From: an uncultured Acetatifactor sp.
GTDB lineage: Bacteria > Bacillota > Clostridia > Lachnospirales > Lachnospiraceae
Assembly (NCBI GenBank): GCA_934436245.1
Contig: CAKSAM010000034.1
Coordinates: 1 to 29,747 of the forward strand
Direction: 5' to 3'
Length of the DNA: 29,747 nucleotides
This document shows positions 1 to 5,875 of this stretch, piece after piece. How positions within the stretch are numbered: position 1 is the stretch's first letter; every line of letters begins with the position of its first letter. The notes below the pieces were generated by a model. That model did no database searches, was not told the origin of the DNA, and saw only the letters and a list, made by a program, of their open reading frames with translations. A program made the position numbers and the translations under genes.

Positions 1-164
1 CAGGTGAGAATCGTCTCCTGCATGGCGTCCGCAATATCCGCATCCTGCGACAGGATTGCACTGGCCGTACGGTACATATCCCGTTCATGAAGCTGCATCA
101 GCTCCGTGAAAGCATCCGGATTCCGCTTCTTCGACCTGCGCACCAGTTGTTCTACCTCTCTCAT
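1..164 (-). CDS. ECF-type RNA polymerase sigma factor, 5' end only
   Basis: The first 54 codons are present and the gene runs off the left edge. The peptide starts MREVEQLVRRSKKRNPDAF and reaches ADAMQETILT. This is the region 2 start of extracytoplasmic-function sigma factors: the helix with 'DAFTELM', then 'D(I/V)ADAMQETIL', which forms part of the -10 recognition and core-binding surface. It is a clear paralogue of the sigma factor at 27323-27853, which carries the same ADAMQETIL block. The ATG at 162-164 is preceded by AAAGGA with about 9 nt spacing. The family is well supported; the target regulon and any anti-sigma partner lie outside the window. Confidence 0.88.
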   Translation of the reverse strand, partial: MREVEQLVRRSKKRNPDAFTELMQLHERDMYRTASAILSQDADIADAMQETILT

Positions 165-408
165 GTGCCTCGTCCTTTCTTCCTCATAAGTATACGTCTT
201 ATGACTATTAGACGGAAGAGTCTGTGAAAATGTCCCAGGGATAAATAACAAAATCTAATTTTTACTTTAGAAAAAACTTTTCAGCCTATTCCGGGTCAAA
301 GTTCTATTTTGCTACATATAGTCCGTTTAATTTTCTTTTTATTCCTCTGACTACTAAATATGGTATTGTGCACTTTTTTGTTGTGGAATTGTATACGAAA
401 TATTAGAA
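165..408. other. AT-rich intergenic region between the sigma gene and the toxin promoter
   Basis: Apart from the ECF-like promoter at 205-236, I see no gene here. The sequence is AT-rich, and the minus-strand open frame across 354-557 has no ribosome binding site, no recognisable protein and runs antisense through the toxin promoter, so I do not call it. Confidence 0.5.
205..236 (-). promoter_or_regulatory. Putative ECF-sigma promoter upstream of the sigma gene
   Basis: Read on the minus strand, GGGACA (231-236) is followed after 16 nt by CGTCTAATAG (205-214), about 40 nt before the start codon at 164. CGTC-type -10 elements are typical of ECF promoters and suggest autoregulation. The same arrangement, with the same 16-nt gap, precedes the second sigma gene at 27912-27941. 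The assignment rests on pattern only. Confidence 0.5.
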
Positions 409-437
409 TTGAAACGCACTACTCTGCATGATACACT
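409..437 (+). promoter_or_regulatory. Toxin mRNA promoter
   Basis: TTGAAA (409-414), a 17-nt spacer, then TACACT (432-437), with an extended -10 TG at 429-430. The predicted start is near 443-445. The -10 is weaker than that of the opposing antisense promoter at 706-734, as expected for a type I toxin-antitoxin pair. This predicts a 5' leader of about 65-70 nt before the toxin ATG. Confidence 0.65.
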
Positions 438-497
438 TCTTGAGAAGCAACCGTGTTGCAAGGTGGTAGCCTCCCGGCTTATAGCTTTTAATGAGAA

Positions 498-503
498 GGG
501 AGG
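498..503 (+). promoter_or_regulatory. Toxin ribosome binding site, target of anti-SD sequences
   Basis: GGGAGG lies 8 nt before the ATG at 512. TAGCCTCCC in the leader (467-475) can pair with it. The antisense RNA also carries TTAGCCTCCC (complement of 662-671), which can pair with GGGAGG and, across a 5-nt bulge, with the CTAA at 509-512. Confidence 0.6.
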
Positions 504-511
504 TGGTGCTA

Positions 512-610
512 ATGAATATGTATGAAGTATTAAACCTGTTATTTTTAGGTGGTACATTTCTCATTGCACTGCTTGCCTACATAGACAGTAGGATCAACAA
601 GCGAAAATAA
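512..610 (+). CDS. Small membrane toxin, holin-like type I toxin family
   Basis: This is a 32-residue peptide beginning MNMYEVLNLLFLGGTFLIAL and ending with the basic tail DSRINKRK. It has one hydrophobic membrane segment (about residues 7-24) and a charged C-terminus. That is the plan of the putative holin-like toxins of Firmicutes (short 'MxxYExLxLL...' peptides) and resembles the Fst/TxpA-like membrane toxins of type I systems. The ATG at 512 has a strong ribosome binding site, GGGAGG, 8 nt upstream. The gene is followed directly by a terminator hairpin, and a strong antisense promoter faces it at 706-734. Membrane toxicity is inferred from family resemblance and locus layout. It is one of only two plus-strand genes in the window. 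Confidence 0.78.
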   Translation: MNMYEVLNLLFLGGTFLIALLAYIDSRINKRK

Positions 611-700
611 ATAAACCTACCTTGTCACTTGGCCAGTACAGGTAGGTTTATTATCACCACCGGGAGGCTAACCACTTGTGGGCGGTTGCTTCTCTTTATG
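605..700 (-). ncRNA. Predicted antisense antitoxin RNA
   Basis: The minus-strand promoter at 706-734 should start a transcript near 699 that ends after the hairpin at 610-652, giving an RNA of about 90 nt. It is fully complementary to the 3' end of the toxin mRNA through the shared hairpin. It also carries TTAGCCTCCC (complement of 662-671), which can cover the toxin ribosome binding site. Two contact regions, one at the shared terminator and one at the ribosome binding site, match the Fst/RNAII plan of type I antitoxins. The ends are predicted from promoter and terminator only. Confidence 0.65.
610..652. terminator. Bidirectional terminator shared by toxin mRNA and antisense RNA
   Basis: AATAAACCTACC (610-621) pairs with GGTAGGTTTATT (641-652). 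The 19-nt interval can pair further (TGT/ACA and ACT/AGT), leaving a short loop, TGGCC. On the minus strand the hairpin is followed by TTTATTTT, a good U-tract. On the plus strand the tail is weaker (TTTATTAT). The toxin stop codon overlaps the stem. Confidence 0.75.
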
Positions 701-705
701 TTTTG

Positions 706-734
706 ATTATAATAGTTTTCTTTCTTTCTTTCAA
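706..734 (-). promoter_or_regulatory. Strong promoter of the antisense antitoxin RNA
   Basis: On the minus strand, TTGAAA (729-734), a spacer of exactly 17 nt, then a perfect TATAAT (706-711). It sits 27 nt past the stop codon of the dehydrogenase gene on the same strand, so read-through from that gene would add to antitoxin synthesis. Confidence 0.8.
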
Positions 735-761
735 GTCCTATTTAAAAACATTTCCAACCAC

Positions 762-1562
762 TTACGGTCTCTGTCCCATAGCACCTTCCAGTGTCAGGGT
801 CTCACCGCTCATATACTTGAAGTCGGGGGAAGCCAGCTGTACGCAGACGCGGCCGATCTCCTTCTCCACGTCGCCGTAATGTCCCATAGGAGGCATCTTG
901 ACATTTGCCTTGAAAGCATCGGGATATGCCTGCTCGAATTTCTCCAGCTGTGCAGTCCATGCCAGAGGACATACAACGTTGACATTGATGCCATCGGGAC
1001 CCCACTCGGTAGCTGCGACTCTGGTCAGTCCTCGGATGCCTTCCTTGGCCGCTGCATAAGCGCACTGTCCGAAATTACCGAAGAGACCTGCGCCGGAGGC
1101 AAAGTTAATAACAGAACCCTTCGTCTCCTTCAGATAAGGATAGCAGGTCTTCATATAGTAGAATGCTGCATACAGACCGGAATATACCGCCAGGTCAAAC
1201 TGCTCGGTGGTATGATCTGCGATGGTTACACCGGAAGCGGAAGCCTGTGCATTGTTGATCAGCACATCGATCCTTCCGAAAGTGTCAATCGCCTGCTTCA
1301 CCACATTCTGTACGATCGCTTCGTTGTCTGAGCCGGCGCTGACATCTGCCTGTACGGGAAGTACCTTGATACCGTACTTTGCCTCCAGTTCTTCCTTTGC
1401 ATCTGTCAGCTTCTGTACATTGCGTCCAGTCAGCACCAGATTGGCACCCTCTTTTGCATAAGCGGTGGCGATTCCGTAACCGATGGATCCACACTCTCCG
1501 TTACTCAATACCGCTCTTCCTCCGCCTGTGATGATTGCTGTCTTTCCTGTTAAAAATCCCAT
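762..1562 (-). CDS. Short-chain dehydrogenase, probable 12alpha-hydroxysteroid dehydrogenase
   Basis: This is a 266-residue classical short-chain dehydrogenase/reductase. The Rossmann glycine motif begins at TGGG (12-15), the NNAQ motif is at 103-106 (NNAG in most relatives), the catalytic Ser is S156 (NFAS), and YAAAK gives Y169 and K173. Several blocks, such as INNAQASASG, YLKETKGSVINFASGAG, CAYAAAKEGIRGL and the C-terminus YMSGETLTLEG, match my recollection of NADP-dependent 12alpha-hydroxysteroid dehydrogenase from clostridia, which oxidises the 12alpha-hydroxyl of bile acids. The glycine loop carries about seven extra residues (RAVLSNGECG before SIGYG). The ATG follows GGGAGG with 6 nt spacing. 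The gene appears monocistronic, with an operator at its transcription start. The short-chain dehydrogenase family is certain; bile acid specificity is probable, not proven. Confidence 0.8.
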   Translation of the reverse strand: MGFLTGKTAIITGGGRAVLSNGECGSIGYGIATAYAKEGANLVLTGRNVQKLTDAKEELEAKYGIKVLPVQADVSAGSDNEAIVQNVVKQAIDTFGRIDVLINNAQASASGVTIADHTTEQFDLAVYSGLYAAFYYMKTCYPYLKETKGSVINFASGAGLFGNFGQCAYAAAKEGIRGLTRVAATEWGPDGINVNVVCPLAWTAQLEKFEQAYPDAFKANVKMPPMGHYGDVEKEIGRVCVQLASPDFKYMSGETLTLEGAMGQRP

Positions 1563-1660
1563 AAATAGCCTCCCTTTCCGATCTGACGATCTGCCCTTTC
1601 AAAAGATACCATGCCTTCCCTGTACATATGTCATTAATTTATATTTATGATACAAGGTTA

Positions 1661-1674
1661 TGTAAGTACTTACA
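1661..1674. promoter_or_regulatory. Palindromic operator TGTAAGTACTTACA
   Basis: A perfect 14-bp palindrome lying where transcription of the dehydrogenase should start, just downstream of the minus-strand -10 at 1678-1683. This placement suggests repression. Near-identical sites (TGTAAGTGCTTACA) lie at 24276-24289 and 24449-24462, upstream of the hydrogenase operon. All three are followed on the plus strand by TTT. Confidence 0.65.
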
Positions 1675-1677
1675 TTT

Positions 1678-1683
1678 ATTATA
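1678..1683 (-). promoter_or_regulatory. -10 element for the dehydrogenase gene
   Basis: Perfect TATAAT on the minus strand with an extended -10 (TGT directly upstream). No good -35 is seen at 17 nt (GTGGAA), consistent with an extended -10 promoter. The start would fall inside the operator at 1661-1674, leaving a leader of roughly 105 nt. Confidence 0.6.
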
Positions 1684-1738
1684 ACATACTTGTCAGTCTT
1701 TTCCACAACTTTTTTCACATATTCAGTATTTATTCCCA

Positions 1739-2107
1739 TTACTTGAGAAAAATACTCACTAAAATTCCCACGATTCCCATAATAATCAAAACTACAGGCA
1801 CACCGTAAGCGTCCTTTTTTGTCATCCGGTCCCACTCGATCCGTGAAGGTGTCATCTTCGTATGGCACATGCTCTGATAGCAGAGATAAATATGTCTCCA
1901 ACGGCACAGATACCCCACCAGATTATAGATACCATCCAACAGTATTCCCACTGCCAGGACGAACAGCATCGTAATTCTCCCCCCGTAGAAGTCTGCCAGC
2001 GCTCCTGCTATCAGAATCAACATCGGATAGCCATAGCGGTCCAAATATGCCAGAATGTACATTATTGTCGTAGAATAACTGCGCTCCGGCTTTTTCTCAA
2101 CGATCAC
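1739..2107 (-). CDS. Small membrane protein, function unknown
   Basis: The protein is about 122 residues if translation starts at the GTG at 2105-2107. That GTG has GGGGG upstream and overlaps the end of the preceding HD gene by 11 nt, implying translational coupling. An internal ATG giving MYILAYLDRYG is an alternative; the longer frame reaching to 2227 is inside the HD gene and unlikely. Hydrophobic segments lie in the first half (MLILIAGALADFYGG and TMLFVLAVGILLDGIYNLVGY), followed by a Cys/Arg/Lys-rich loop and a C-terminal segment (VPVVLIIMGIVGILVSIFLK). I do not recognise the family. It ends the minus-strand gene run. Confidence 0.6.
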   Translation of the reverse strand: MIVEKKPERSYSTTIMYILAYLDRYGYPMLILIAGALADFYGGRITMLFVLAVGILLDGIYNLVGYLCRWRHIYLCYQSMCHTKMTPSRIEWDRMTKKDAYGVPVVLIIMGIVGILVSIFLK

Positions 2108-2645
2108 TTCCGTACACCCCCAGTCGCTTTGCCTCTTGTAAGAATCTGGCTTCGATCTCTCCGGGCGTATGCTCCGCCAGATCCGGCACGGAAAAAAGCT
2201 GCGGCAGTGCTCTGTTCTCTTCGCCATGAAGCAATGTCTTCAGTTCCAGCTCCAGGATCTCATCGTCGATCTGTTTCCAGCGGCGGTTCTCCTCTTCCGT
2301 CAGATCATCCAGTCCGAAATGTGTAAGGATCGTTCCCATGATCTTACTTTCGATCTCCAGATAATTGGTCAGATAGATCTTCACCGGGCGAATGATATCC
2401 GATATATATCCTTCGCTGGCATCATGGAGCAGACAGGCCAGCTGCTGCCTCTCCGACCACCCTCTGGCTTTCGCTTCCGCAGCACAATTGAGCGAATGCT
2501 GTCCCACCGAATAAAAATAGGTCAGCTGTCCTCCGCCCCGGCACAGTAAGCTCAGCGCATGGGCGATATCTTCGATATAGACATCTCCCGGTGTCATCTG
2601 CATGGGATCGAATTTTCTGCCGGAATAGGTCGTCATGGTGTTCAT
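2097..2645 (-). CDS. HD-domain hydrolase, YfbR-like
   Basis: This 182-residue protein has an HD-superfamily metal site: H50 (SVGQHSLN), the HD pair H74-D75 in LLHDASEGY, and a following DIIRPVK block. The block HDASE-x-Y-x-x-DI-x-RP-x-K is typical of the YfbR-like HD family, whose characterised member is a 5'-deoxynucleotidase. The start ATG has AAGGAG 8 nt upstream. It lies 12 nt after the M20 peptidase gene and overlaps the following membrane protein gene. Nucleotide phosphohydrolase activity is an inference from family; substrate unknown. Confidence 0.75.
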   Translation of the reverse strand: MNTMTTYSGRKFDPMQMTPGDVYIEDIAHALSLLCRGGGQLTYFYSVGQHSLNCAAEAKARGWSERQQLACLLHDASEGYISDIIRPVKIYLTNYLEIESKIMGTILTHFGLDDLTEEENRRWKQIDDEILELELKTLLHGEENRALPQLFSVPDLAEHTPGEIEARFLQEAKRLGVYGSDR

Positions 2646-2657
2646 AGCTTTTGCTCC

Positions 2658-4097
2658 TTATTTCTCCGCACGGATCAGATTCTTGTAAAAACGGACTGCT
2701 CCGGGCAGACAGTTATACTCAATATTCTCATTCAGTCCATGCATGCCCTTCATCTGCTCCGGACCATAGACTACCGGTGCGAAGCGGATGCAGTTCTTGC
2801 AGATGGGCTGGTAAAACTGTGCATCGGTCGCGCCCGTCATCACATAAGGACTGGAGGGCAGTCCCGGGAAAGTATCCGCGATGGTCTGCTCCACCAGATG
2901 GAAGGCTTCTCCGTGAATATCCACAGGCGGCGTATAATCATTGGCATGCAGCACTTCGGTCTCCAGACCGTATTTATCTGCTACTTTTTGGATGATCTCC
3001 AGGCTCTCCTTCTCCCCCTGATGAGGAATAAAACGCATATTGGCACCCACATAGGCTTCCTGAGGCAGCACATTATAGGCATCGGAGCCCTTCTGCACCG
3101 TGAAAGCGATCGTCGTCTTCAGCATTGCACCTGCCTGGGCACTGATCGCAGGCATGACCGCTTTTAATACCGGTCCGAACAGCCACACATTACCGAATAC
3201 CAGCTTCATTCCAAATCCGGCATAGGGCGCCAGTTCTGTGAACATCGCCGATACCTCCGGCAGCAGCTTTTTCCGGAACGGGGAATGCGTCTCCACCTCA
3301 TTGACAAAAGCGGATAATCTGGCAATGGGCGTCCCCTTCGACGGGGCGCTGGCATGACCACCGTTGCTCCGTGCGGTGAACTTCACATCGGCCTTGCCCT
3401 TTTCAAATACGCCTACCATTGCAAAATTGCCATGAATGCCGCCGATGGGTTCGGTGATGATCGCACCGCCCTCATCACATACCAGGAAAAGTTCGATCCC
3501 TCTGCGCTGCAGCTCCGCAACGATCTTCGGTGCACCGTCACCGCCCCACTCTTCCGTACAGGAGCTTGCCAGATAGACATCGGTGGGCGGAACGAACCCT
3601 TCCGTCAGGAGCTCCTCCACCGCCTGGAAAAATGCCATTACAGAGGCCTTGGTATCGGATGCGCCTCTGCCCCATACTTTTCCTTCTGCGATATCTCCGG
3701 AAAAAGGTGCATGAACCCATTCACCTTCCGCCGGCACCACATCCTGGTGGCTCATGAGCAGGATCGGTTTCTCAGAGCTTTTTCCTTTCCAGTAAAATAA
3801 CAGATTCCCATCGATCTCTGTCTTCTCCAGCTTCTCATGTACCAGTGGGAACAGTTCCTCCAGCACCTTATGGAAGCCTAAGAATTTCTCCACCTCTGCC
3901 ACGTTGGCATAGGAGGTGGTGTCATATTGGATCATTTTCGACAGCTTCTGTGCCAGTGCCAGAGCTTCCTCCTCCGGTTCGTCTGCCACATAAGTCGAAG
4001 TCTTCGATGGCATCAGCAGGGTGCGGAGCACTGCGATCAACAGCAGTAATATAATAACCGCAACCACTGCAAGTAAAATGAAACCTATATATTTCAT
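2658..4097 (-). CDS. Membrane-anchored M20 family peptidase/amidohydrolase
   Basis: This 479-residue protein has an N-terminal membrane anchor (about residues 4-26) followed by an M20 metallopeptidase domain. Visible metal and catalytic residues are H117 and D119 in MSHQDVVP, D148 in GRGASDTKA, E182-E183 in TEEWGG, D208 in CDEGG, H248 in NGGHAS of the dimerisation domain, and a late His in MHGLNEN. The architecture resembles the carboxypeptidase S/PM20D1 branch, which splits or forms N-acyl amino acids or small peptides. It lies downstream of two predicted membrane transport proteins, suggesting that the substrate is taken up or exported with them. The exact substrate cannot be read from sequence. 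Confidence 0.85.
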   Translation of the reverse strand: MKYIGFILLAVVAVIILLLLIAVLRTLLMPSKTSTYVADEPEEEALALAQKLSKMIQYDTTSYANVAEVEKFLGFHKVLEELFPLVHEKLEKTEIDGNLLFYWKGKSSEKPILLMSHQDVVPAEGEWVHAPFSGDIAEGKVWGRGASDTKASVMAFFQAVEELLTEGFVPPTDVYLASSCTEEWGGDGAPKIVAELQRRGIELFLVCDEGGAIITEPIGGIHGNFAMVGVFEKGKADVKFTARSNGGHASAPSKGTPIARLSAFVNEVETHSPFRKKLLPEVSAMFTELAPYAGFGMKLVFGNVWLFGPVLKAVMPAISAQAGAMLKTTIAFTVQKGSDAYNVLPQEAYVGANMRFIPHQGEKESLEIIQKVADKYGLETEVLHANDYTPPVDIHGEAFHLVEQTIADTFPGLPSSPYVMTGATDAQFYQPICKNCIRFAPVVYGPEQMKGMHGLNENIEYNCLPGAVRFYKNLIRAEK

Positions 4098-4236
4098 ATT
4101 TTCCTCTTTTCCGGGCGCTACCTTCTATTACTCATATAACCCGACAGGTTTTGCCCCTTTTCCATTCATCTGTTTTCTGTCCGTATAGCCTTCTGATTAT
4201 TCAGCCCCGGTATTTACACTATTGGGGGCATTTTGT

Positions 4237-5064
4237 CTATTCCGGACTCTTTGTATTCTTTTTCCGGAACAGCAGATATGCCACACCGATGGCAATCGCG
4301 CCGGAAGGAACGATCATGAAGCTGGTAGATCCGATCAGAGACGGTACCAGGATGAACAACAGGCTCATGAGGATCAGCGGCAATGCAGCGATCTTCATAT
4401 TTTTCCGGTAATATTTGTACGCCATGGCACCGAACAGCGCCGGCACCACATTTTCAAAAGCCGGCTGCAATACTTCGCTCTGCAGCACGGGCTGCAGCGG
4501 CACCATTAATAACACGCCCAGTGCCAGGACGAGGATTGTCACCAGGGAAGATGTGGCAATGGAGATCGTAGAGATGATCTCGTTTTCCGGGGTTCCGGTC
4601 TTCGCTCCTACCATGTCTCTCGCATTGACCGCACAGGGGATCTTCATATTGATCAGGTTACCAGTGATAAATGCCAGGTATCCACCACCGGCTCCCAGCA
4701 TCGGCGTATAGATCAAAAACTCTGCGATGCTGCTGACCAGCCATACGATTCCCACAGAGAGGAAACCCTTGCCGGCAGCCCCCAGATCCGGATACGCACC
4801 TAAAAGCTTACCAATGAGAAACGGTGCTCCCACTAACATCACCAGCGTAATGATACTCACAGTCCGCCCGATGACATGTGTTTTCTTCGTGTAGGCCTGC
4901 CAGGTATCAGGGCTCTGTCCAGTCTGCTCCTTTGTTGCTTCTCCATTATTCAGTTCTGTATTATCTATTGTCATATTATCTGCTTTCACACTATCTGCTC
5001 TCATATTATCTGCTTTCATATTATCTACTCTCATACTACCTACTCTCATACTATCTGCTTTCAT
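4237..5064 (-). CDS. Putative membrane transport protein with N-terminal pentapeptide repeats
   Basis: A 275-residue protein. Residues 1-40 are eight degenerate copies of a five-residue unit (MKADS, MRVGS, MRVDN and so on) encoded by a 15-bp tandem repeat. A hydrophilic stretch follows, then about six hydrophobic segments from about residue 66 to the end, with a Gly-rich loop (MLGAGGGYLAFITG) and a conserved-looking TGTPENEIISTISIATSSL segment. The C-terminus is basic. The start at 5064 is supported by GGAAGG 10 nt upstream, but ATG recurs in the repeats, so shorter forms are possible. It lies 64 nt after the DUF5058-like gene, and the two probably form a two-component permease. I do not recognise the family by name. 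Confidence 0.65.
   Translation of the reverse strand: MKADSMRVGSMRVDNMKADNMRADSVKADNMTIDNTELNNGEATKEQTGQSPDTWQAYTKKTHVIGRTVSIITLVMLVGAPFLIGKLLGAYPDLGAAGKGFLSVGIVWLVSSIAEFLIYTPMLGAGGGYLAFITGNLINMKIPCAVNARDMVGAKTGTPENEIISTISIATSSLVTILVLALGVLLMVPLQPVLQSEVLQPAFENVVPALFGAMAYKYYRKNMKIAALPLILMSLLFILVPSLIGSTSFMIVPSGAIAIGVAYLLFRKKNTKSPE
4960..5064 (-). repeat. 15-bp tandem repeat at the start of a membrane protein gene
   Basis: Seven consecutive 15-bp units of the form ATGARAGYAGATARY (with one GTG unit) lie in frame, with a degraded eighth at 4945-4959. The first ATG is the start codon. Unit length is a multiple of three, so gain or loss of copies keeps the frame and changes only the cytosolic N-terminal tail. 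Confidence 0.9.
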
Positions 5065-5128
5065 AAGGATATTACCTTCCGTTTCGGTTTTACGCTGCCC
5101 GGTACTATGTAGGTTGTCACGTCGGCCT

Positions 5129-5875
5129 TTACAGCAATCCCACCAGTACCGCTGCCGTCATGCCGATGATCATGCTTCCGGCAATGGAAAAGCTGTCCAC
5201 CCAGGCTTTTCCTTTTTTCTCAATGAGGTATACAAAACCTGCCATCACCAGTGCCGATACCGCCATTACCACTAACGGAATGTAATCTCCGTGAAACGTA
5301 AACAATCCGTTCTCCGATATAAAACCGCCGAGATATCTTCCGATGTAGGTGCTGACCAGTCCGATGAACATGGCAGTCATTGCCATATCTCCGAAGCCCG
5401 GCTTGCCGGATTTTTTATTCGAGGTCAGCTTTTGTGTATATTTTTTATTCAGGAAAATGGACAATGCCATGCCCCAGATAATGCAGATGCTCATGAGCAG
5501 TGCGATCGTGGAAAATGCCTGCGGTGTCATTTCCGCTGCAGACAATGTGCTCATTCCCACCTGCTCCGCTGCTGCCTGCGCCACCTGGGTCTCATAATGC
5601 AGAGCACCGATCACGGACAATCGAAGCCACGGCCAGGGTGTTCCCAGACTTCCCGACAGGGCGATGACACCCAGCAGGATCCCCACACTGGGCAACAGGG
5701 AAAAGGTCGCACTGGAGATGATCGTACGCTTCATTTTCGTGGTATCCATACCGAGTGCCTGCCCGGTGCGGTAAGCCCTCACCAGAAAAATCACACAGAC
5801 CACCGCCACAAAAGCAATGATACCTCCACAGATCAGGTACATCGGTACACTGTTTAACTGACTTAAGATTGACAT
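5129..5875 (-). CDS. DUF5058-like multi-pass membrane protein
   Basis: This 248-residue integral membrane protein has about five to six hydrophobic segments: 14-34, 55-75, 120-140, 165-185, 200-217 and 228-248. The TFSLLPSVGILLGVIALSG segment and the overall pattern fit what I recall of DUF5058 proteins of clostridia, which are uncharacterised and often sit beside a second membrane protein and a peptidase or amidohydrolase. The gene overlaps the end of the CobW-type gene by 13 nt, and its ribosome binding site (AAGGAGG) lies within that gene, so the two are translationally coupled. Transport function is an inference from topology and neighbours. Confidence 0.65.
   Translation of the reverse strand: MSILSQLNSVPMYLICGGIIAFVAVVCVIFLVRAYRTGQALGMDTTKMKRTIISSATFSLLPSVGILLGVIALSGSLGTPWPWLRLSVIGALHYETQVAQAAAEQVGMSTLSAAEMTPQAFSTIALLMSICIIWGMALSIFLNKKYTQKLTSNKKSGKPGFGDMAMTAMFIGLVSTYIGRYLGGFISENGLFTFHGDYIPLVVMAVSALVMAGFVYLIEKKGKAWVDSFSIAGSMIIGMTAAVLVGLL

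Larger units (their letters stand above)
442..694. repeat. Imperfect inverted repeat flanking the toxin gene
   Basis: The left arm (442-477) reads GAGAAGCAACCG, then a variable stretch, then GTGGTAGCCTCCCGG. The reverse complement of the right arm (660-694) reads GAGAAGCAACCG, a variable stretch, then GTGGTTAGCCTCCCGG. About 35 nt align with identical outer 12-mers and almost identical inner 15-mers. The inner block contains AGCCTCCC, complementary to the toxin ribosome binding site GGGAGG at 498-503. Confidence 0.8.

Noticed and set aside
354..557. 67-codon minus-strand open frame over the toxin region
   Set aside because: No ribosome binding site and no known family; it runs through the toxin promoter and coding start on the opposite strand.
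1661..1674. CcpA catabolite-response element
   Set aside because: The length and palindrome fit, but the central CG of cre sites is replaced by TA here and TG in the other two copies, so a different LacI- or GntR-type regulator is as likely.
2108..2227. Longer N-terminus for the small membrane protein at 1739-2107
   Set aside because: The extension lies in another frame inside the HD-domain gene, is rich in Arg, Cys and Trp without any membrane or domain pattern, and has a worse start signal than the GTG at 2107.
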